The notes under the pieces: generated by a model | Databases searched by the model: none | What the model was told of the DNA's origin: nothing | Seen by the model: only the letters and a program-made list of their open reading frames with translations | Made by a program: the position numbers and the translations under genes | Shown: positions 60,567-64,000 of the stretch, piece after piece | Layout of the letters: every line of letters starts with the position of its first letter | How positions within the stretch are numbered: position 1 is the stretch's first letter | Assembly: GCA_963709665.1 (NCBI GenBank) | Contig: CAVPWU010000011.1 | Location: 124,001-188,000, forward strand | DNA length: 64,000 bases | Reading direction: 5' to 3' | Origin: DASZIT01 sp963709665 | Lineage (GTDB): Bacteria > Actinomycetota > Acidimicrobiia > Acidimicrobiales > RAAP-2

Positions 60567-61142
60567 TCATCGGTGGATGGCGGACAGGCTCCGTGAGTCC
60601 TTGGCCGCCAGCATCAGGATCTCGGCGGGACCACCGACGGCTCCCAGGCGGTGGGGACGGTCGGCGTCGAAGTGGGCGCACTCCCCGGGCGCCAGCTGGT
60701 GGACCTCGCCGTCGAACTCGAGCCGGAGGGTCCCGGTGAGCACGTAGAGCCACTCCTCCCCGCGGTGGCGGGCCGGCGCCGACGGTGGGCGGTCGGGATC
60801 GATGGTGATGGCCAGGGCCTCGAGGATCGACGAGCCCGGGTACCCGCTGCGGGTGGTGATGGCCAGGCCGTTGGCCTCGTGCCGGGGCTCGTCCCCCACC
60901 GACACCGAGAGCGGAGGCCCGTCGTGCTCCTCGCCGAGCAGGACATTGACCGACACCCCGAGGGTCGACGACAGCTCCAGGAGGGCGGAGATGGACGGCT
61001 GGCGTTCACCGGACTCAAGGCGGGAGAGGTGGGCCTTGGAGAGCCCGCTGACCTCGGAGACCTGGTCGAGGGTCAGGCCCAGACGGTCCCGGGCGGAGCG
61101 CAGCCGCTCGCCGATGGACGCCAGGGTGGCCTCAGTCGCCAT
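60567..61142 (-). CDS. XRE-family regulator with C-terminal cupin domain
   Basis: A 191-residue protein. The HTH is at about 10-65 (IGERLRSARDRLGLTLDQVSEVSGLSKAHLSRLESGERQPSISALLELSSTLGV). A cupin_2 sensor domain follows at about 105-185 (GEEWLYVLTGTLRLEFDGEVHQLAPGECAHFDADRPHRLGAVGG). Such regulators often control amino-acid, amine or putrescine catabolism and bind the metabolite in the cupin. TACAGT lies 5 bases before the ATG, with palindromic elements just upstream suggesting autoregulation. The adjacent M24 and permease genes are likely targets. Confidence 0.9.
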   Translation of the reverse strand: MATEATLASIGERLRSARDRLGLTLDQVSEVSGLSKAHLSRLESGERQPSISALLELSSTLGVSVNVLLGEEHDGPPLSVSVGDEPRHEANGLAITTRSGYPGSSILEALAITIDPDRPPSAPARHRGEEWLYVLTGTLRLEFDGEVHQLAPGECAHFDADRPHRLGAVGGPAEILMLAAKDSRSLSAIHR

Positions 61143-61147
61143 GCGTC

Positions 61148-61197
61148 ACTGTACGCCCGTGTTGCCTGGGAGACAACAGCTGTTGCCAACTGTTAAC
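61148..61197 (-). promoter_or_regulatory. XRE-cupin promoter with operator-like elements
   Basis: TACAGT (-10, 61148-61153, minus strand). Upstream are the perfect palindrome CAACAGCTGTTG (61174-61185), two TGTTGCC direct repeats 21 bases apart (61160-61166 and 61181-61187) and CTGTTAAC (61190-61197), which also occurs in the permease region. Confidence 0.6.
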
Positions 61198-61258
61198 GGT
61201 GGGGAAACACGGGGTGCCCGGTCGGTTCGGGACCGGTGCGTTTCGGGGCCGCCGACGG

Positions 61259-61999
61259 TCAGGCCTGCCCGACCAGCTGGGGGTCGCGGTGCTGCCCGAC
61301 CACCAGGCCGGCGAACCGGTCCGCCACCAGGTCCCGGAGCGGGGCCAGGGCGGCCAGGCCGGGTCCGGTGGCGGCGCGGATGACCTCGGGGTCGAGTCCG
61401 GCCCGGCGGACCTCGCCCCCGAAGGCGGCCAGGAAGGCGTCGACCGCCGCGGCGTCCACCTCGACGTGGAACTGGAGGCCCCAGGCGTGCTCGCCGACCC
61501 GGAACGCCTGGTTGAGGTAGCGGGCGCTCGAGGCCAGGTGGGTGGCGGAGGCCGGCAGGTCGTAGGTGTCACCGTGCCAGTGGAGCACGGTGGGCGCCGG
61601 CGGCAGGTCGGCCAGCAGCGGGTCGGAGGAGGCCTCGGGACTCAGCTCGATGGGGGCCCACCCGATCTCGGCGCCCTCGGCGCCGGGGCGCACGGTGCCG
61701 CCGGCCGCCACCACCAACAGCTGGGCGCCCAGGCAGACCCCCAGGGTGGGGATCCCCCGGTCGAGGGCGTCGACCAGCAGGCGGAGCTCGGCCCGACGGG
61801 TCGGGAAGCCGTCATCGGTGGTGGCGGAGGCGGGTCCGCCCATGACCACCAGCCCGTCGAATCCGTCGGTGTCCTCGGGGAGGTCGTCGCCGTCGAAGAC
61901 CCGACGGATGTCGAGCGATCCCCCGCTCGAGCGCAGGGCCACCCCGATGGCGTACGGGCCCTCGGGCTCGACGTGCTGCACGACCAGACACCTCGGCAT
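61259..61999 (-). CDS. class I glutamine amidotransferase-like protein
   Basis: A 246-residue GMP-synthase-type GATase domain standing alone. The nucleophile Cys is in TLGVCLGAQLL (about 85) and the His in GLQFHVEVD; LVVMGGPASATTDDGFP is the oxyanion region. The family includes gamma-glutamyl hydrolases such as PuuD and stand-alone amidotransferase subunits. With a permease, an M24 enzyme and an XRE-cupin regulator nearby, a gamma-glutamylated-amine catabolic role is possible but unproved. GAGGAGGGA precedes the ATG. The first visible Met upstream (62059) lacks a ribosome site. Confidence 0.87.
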   Translation of the reverse strand: MPRCLVVQHVEPEGPYAIGVALRSSGGSLDIRRVFDGDDLPEDTDGFDGLVVMGGPASATTDDGFPTRRAELRLLVDALDRGIPTLGVCLGAQLLVVAAGGTVRPGAEGAEIGWAPIELSPEASSDPLLADLPPAPTVLHWHGDTYDLPASATHLASSARYLNQAFRVGEHAWGLQFHVEVDAAAVDAFLAAFGGEVRRAGLDPEVIRAATGPGLAALAPLRDLVADRFAGLVVGQHRDPQLVGQA

Positions 62000-62118
62000 G
62001 CGTCCCTCCTCGGACGGACGTCGTCGACGGGATCGGCCGACGCCACTCGGACTCCGCACGATACCGCGGGCGCCGGGGGGTCCGGTTGGGGCACCGGGAC
62101 CGGGCGGGCGGTGGCGGG

Positions 62119-62739
62119 TCAGAGGGAGAGGCCGCGGATGAGGAAGTCGCTCACCTCGATCGCCGCCTCGGCCACCGGCTTGGGGTGCGGGTCCCCGGCC
62201 CGGACCGTCATCGCCCCGAAGAGCTGCTGGCCGATCAGGGCGGTGGCGGCGTCCGGGTCCATGGGCCGGAACCGGTCGGAGGTCACCCCGTCGATGTACA
62301 GGTCCTGGATGAGCCGGGCGACGTCGAGCCCGATCAGGGCCAGCTCGCTGCCGAGGGCGCTCCCACCCTGGTTCACCGTCTCCTGGGTGACCAGGGCCAG
62401 CAGGAAGAAGGCGGGGCTCTCGTCGACCCGGTCGAGCATGGCCCTGACCAGCGTGCGGAGGCGGTCCCGGGGGTCGGAGTCGAGCTCCCAGACGGTGGCC
62501 AGCGCCTCGAGCAGCTGGGTGTGCATCCGCTTCAGACAGGCCTTCAGCAGCTCATCCCGGTTGGCGAAGTAGACGTAGACGGTGGAGCGGGCGACGCCGG
62601 CCTGGGTGGCGATCTCGTCCATCGACACGTCGGTAGAGCCCCGCTCGCCGAAGAGACGACGGGCGACGTCGATGACCTGGTCGCGCCGGAAGTCCCGGAT
62701 GACCTCTTTGAGGTTGTCGGTGGAGCGGCGGGCGGGCAC
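62119..62739 (-). CDS. TetR-family transcriptional regulator
   Basis: A 206-residue regulator. The HTH region is VIRDFRRDQVIDVARRLFGERGSTDVSMDEIATQAGVARSTVYVYFANRDELLKACL (about 12-68). The GTG overlaps the P450 stop (TAGTG), so regulator and enzyme are in one operon rather than divergent. It probably senses the P450 substrate or product. Its own operator would be upstream of the P450 gene, mostly beyond the window. Confidence 0.9.
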   Translation of the reverse strand: MPARRSTDNLKEVIRDFRRDQVIDVARRLFGERGSTDVSMDEIATQAGVARSTVYVYFANRDELLKACLKRMHTQLLEALATVWELDSDPRDRLRTLVRAMLDRVDESPAFFLLALVTQETVNQGGSALGSELALIGLDVARLIQDLYIDGVTSDRFRPMDPDAATALIGQQLFGAMTVRAGDPHPKPVAEAAIEVSDFLIRGLSL

Positions 62740-63977
62740 TAGGCGGACAGGCGGGCCGCCGGGGTGAAGGCCACCGGAATGTGCTTGACCCCGTTGATGA
62801 ACTGCGACTGGAGGCGTTGGACCTCGCCGTCCAACTTGATGTCGGGCAGGCGGTCGAGCAGGTGCTCGAACATCACCCGGATCTCCATCCGGGCCAGGTT
62901 CGCCCCCAGGCAGAAGTGGGGGCCGCCGCCACCGAAGGCGATGTGGGGATTGGGGCTCCGCGTGATGTCGAAGACGTGGGGCTGCTCGAAGACCGACTCG
63001 TCGCGGTTGGCCGAGACGTGGAAGAAGACGACCTTCTGGTCGGCCTCGATCTGCTGTCCGCCCAGCTCGAACGGACTGGTGGACTGGCGCCGGAAGTTCA
63101 TCACCGGCGTCACGAACCGCAGCATCTCCTCCACCGCCGACGGCAGGAGCGACCGGTCGTTGAGGAGCAGCTCCCACTGGTCCGGGTGCTCGAAGAAGGC
63201 GGCCATGGCCCCGGAGATCAGGTTGCGGGTGGTCTCGTTGCCGGCCACCGTCAGGAGCAGGAAGAAGAGCTCGAGCTCGAAGTCGGAGAGCTTCTCACCC
63301 TCCATCTCCACCTCGGTGAGCACGCTCATCAGGTCGGCGTGCGGATCGGCCCGCTTCTGGGCGAACAGCTGGGAGGCGTAGGCGTAGAGCTCCATCGAGG
63401 CGACCTGGGCGATCTCCTCCGAGCTCTGGTACTCGGGGTCCTCGTTGCCCACCATCCGGTTCGACCAGTCGAACATCTTGTGGCGGTCCTCGTCGGGCAC
63501 CCCGAGCAGTTCGGCGATGACCACCAGCGGCAGCTCGGCGGCGATGTCGGTGACGAAGTCGGCCCGGCCCTCCTCGATGACGTTGTCGATGATGCGGTCG
63601 GTGGCACCGTGGATCCGGTCGTGCAGCTGGGCGACCATCCGGGGGGTGAAGCCCTTGTTGACCAGACGCCGGTAGCGGGTGTGCAGCGGCGGGTCCATGT
63701 TCAGCATGACCAGCTGTTGCTGGGCCAGCACGTCCTCGGTGAGCTCCCAGATGTAGGTGGCCTTGCGGGCCGACGAGAAGTGCTCGTAGTCACGGTTGAC
63801 GATGTTGCACTCGTCGTAGCCGGTGACGGCCCAGAACCCCGGGCCCTCAGCCTCCTCGTGCCACCACACCGGTGCATTGGACCGGAGGAACGCGAACCAC
63901 TCGTGCGGCACCCCGTTCACGAAGTGCCTGGAGTCGGTCAGGTCGATGTCAGCGAACTCGACCACGTCATGCCCCAT
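62739..63977 (-). CDS. cytochrome P450
   Basis: A 412-residue soluble P450. The I-helix is LLTVAGNETTRNLI (AGNET), the ExxR helix EEMLRFVTP, and the heme loop FGGGGPHFCLGANLARMEI with the Cys at about 356. This loop and HVSANRDESVFEQPHVFDITRSPNPHIAFG resemble actinobacterial CYP125/CYP142-type sterol oxidases, though chain length and loops alone cannot fix the family. The ATG at 63977 is chosen because AGAAGGG lies 9 bases upstream; the TTG at 63986 abuts that site and cannot use it. It differs clearly from the P450 at 53.7 kb. Confidence 0.92.
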   Translation of the reverse strand: MGHDVVEFADIDLTDSRHFVNGVPHEWFAFLRSNAPVWWHEEAEGPGFWAVTGYDECNIVNRDYEHFSSARKATYIWELTEDVLAQQQLVMLNMDPPLHTRYRRLVNKGFTPRMVAQLHDRIHGATDRIIDNVIEEGRADFVTDIAAELPLVVIAELLGVPDEDRHKMFDWSNRMVGNEDPEYQSSEEIAQVASMELYAYASQLFAQKRADPHADLMSVLTEVEMEGEKLSDFELELFFLLLTVAGNETTRNLISGAMAAFFEHPDQWELLLNDRSLLPSAVEEMLRFVTPVMNFRRQSTSPFELGGQQIEADQKVVFFHVSANRDESVFEQPHVFDITRSPNPHIAFGGGGPHFCLGANLARMEIRVMFEHLLDRLPDIKLDGEVQRLQSQFINGVKHIPVAFTPAARLSA

Positions 63978-64000
63978 ATCGGACAACCCTTCTCGTCGAT

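Overview
The window is very GC-rich DNA with dense genes, frequent GTG starts and 4-base ATGA/GTGA overlaps. It carries an actinobacterial LexA box at recA, F420-type and CBS-citrate synthase genes, and cell-wall hydrolases built on a 42-residue GYWLVASDGG repeat. I infer an actinomycete, most likely of class Acidimicrobiia. That is inference from style and content; no rRNA gene is present. Many operons start with a TAnnnT (or GACAAT) box exactly 6-7 bases before the start codon, which implies widespread leaderless mRNAs.

Layout. (1) 1-8.3 kb: glycosyltransferases on the minus strand, facing a plus-strand operon of PqqD-like protein, HPr-kinase-like protein, three GT2 glycosyltransferases and an NTP_transf_5-type nucleotidyltransferase. 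It resembles a peptide/glycan modification locus without a recognisable precursor. (2) 8.3-17.2 kb: UvrD/HRDC helicase, HemK-like methyltransferase, acidic DUF5709-like protein, SDR, then a MerR-citrate synthase divergent from a CBS-citrate synthase with a clear operator dyad between them, then SnoaL-like and F420-type genes. (3) 17.3-36.6 kb: an envelope region with a Tat-exported DMF-amidase-like protein, GT-C-like membrane proteins, three acyltransferase-3 proteins (two with SGNH domains) and three large membrane proteins sharing a TCGCGD motif. Two of the latter are tandem and share about 500 bp of identical DNA. (4) 36.7-41.4 kb: a frameshifted LiaF-like remnant, small genes, and adjacent NlpC/P60 and Amidase_3 wall hydrolases that share the 42-residue repeat; the amidase reading frame is shifted near its 5' end. 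(5) 41.5-51.8 kb: the conserved minus-strand set recA, cinA, pgsA, rimO and tRNA-Ser(GCT), interrupted by an opposite-strand block (DUF3048, small exported protein, GT-C-like protein, acyltransferase-SGNH). (6) 52-64 kb: FkbM methyltransferase, then two TetR/P450 loci. The first is TetR divergent from P450-SDR with a 22-bp operator; nitroreductase and 2-hydroxyacid dehydrogenase genes follow. The second region has an APC permease, M24 peptidase-like enzyme, XRE-cupin regulator, class I amidotransferase, TetR and P450.

The region 3-5 genes look like machinery for building and O-acylating an extracytoplasmic glycan and remodelling the wall. The region 6 genes look like small-molecule oxidation and catabolism under local repressors. 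The least understood parts are the PqqD/kinase/nucleotidyltransferase operon and the TCGCGD membrane-protein family.
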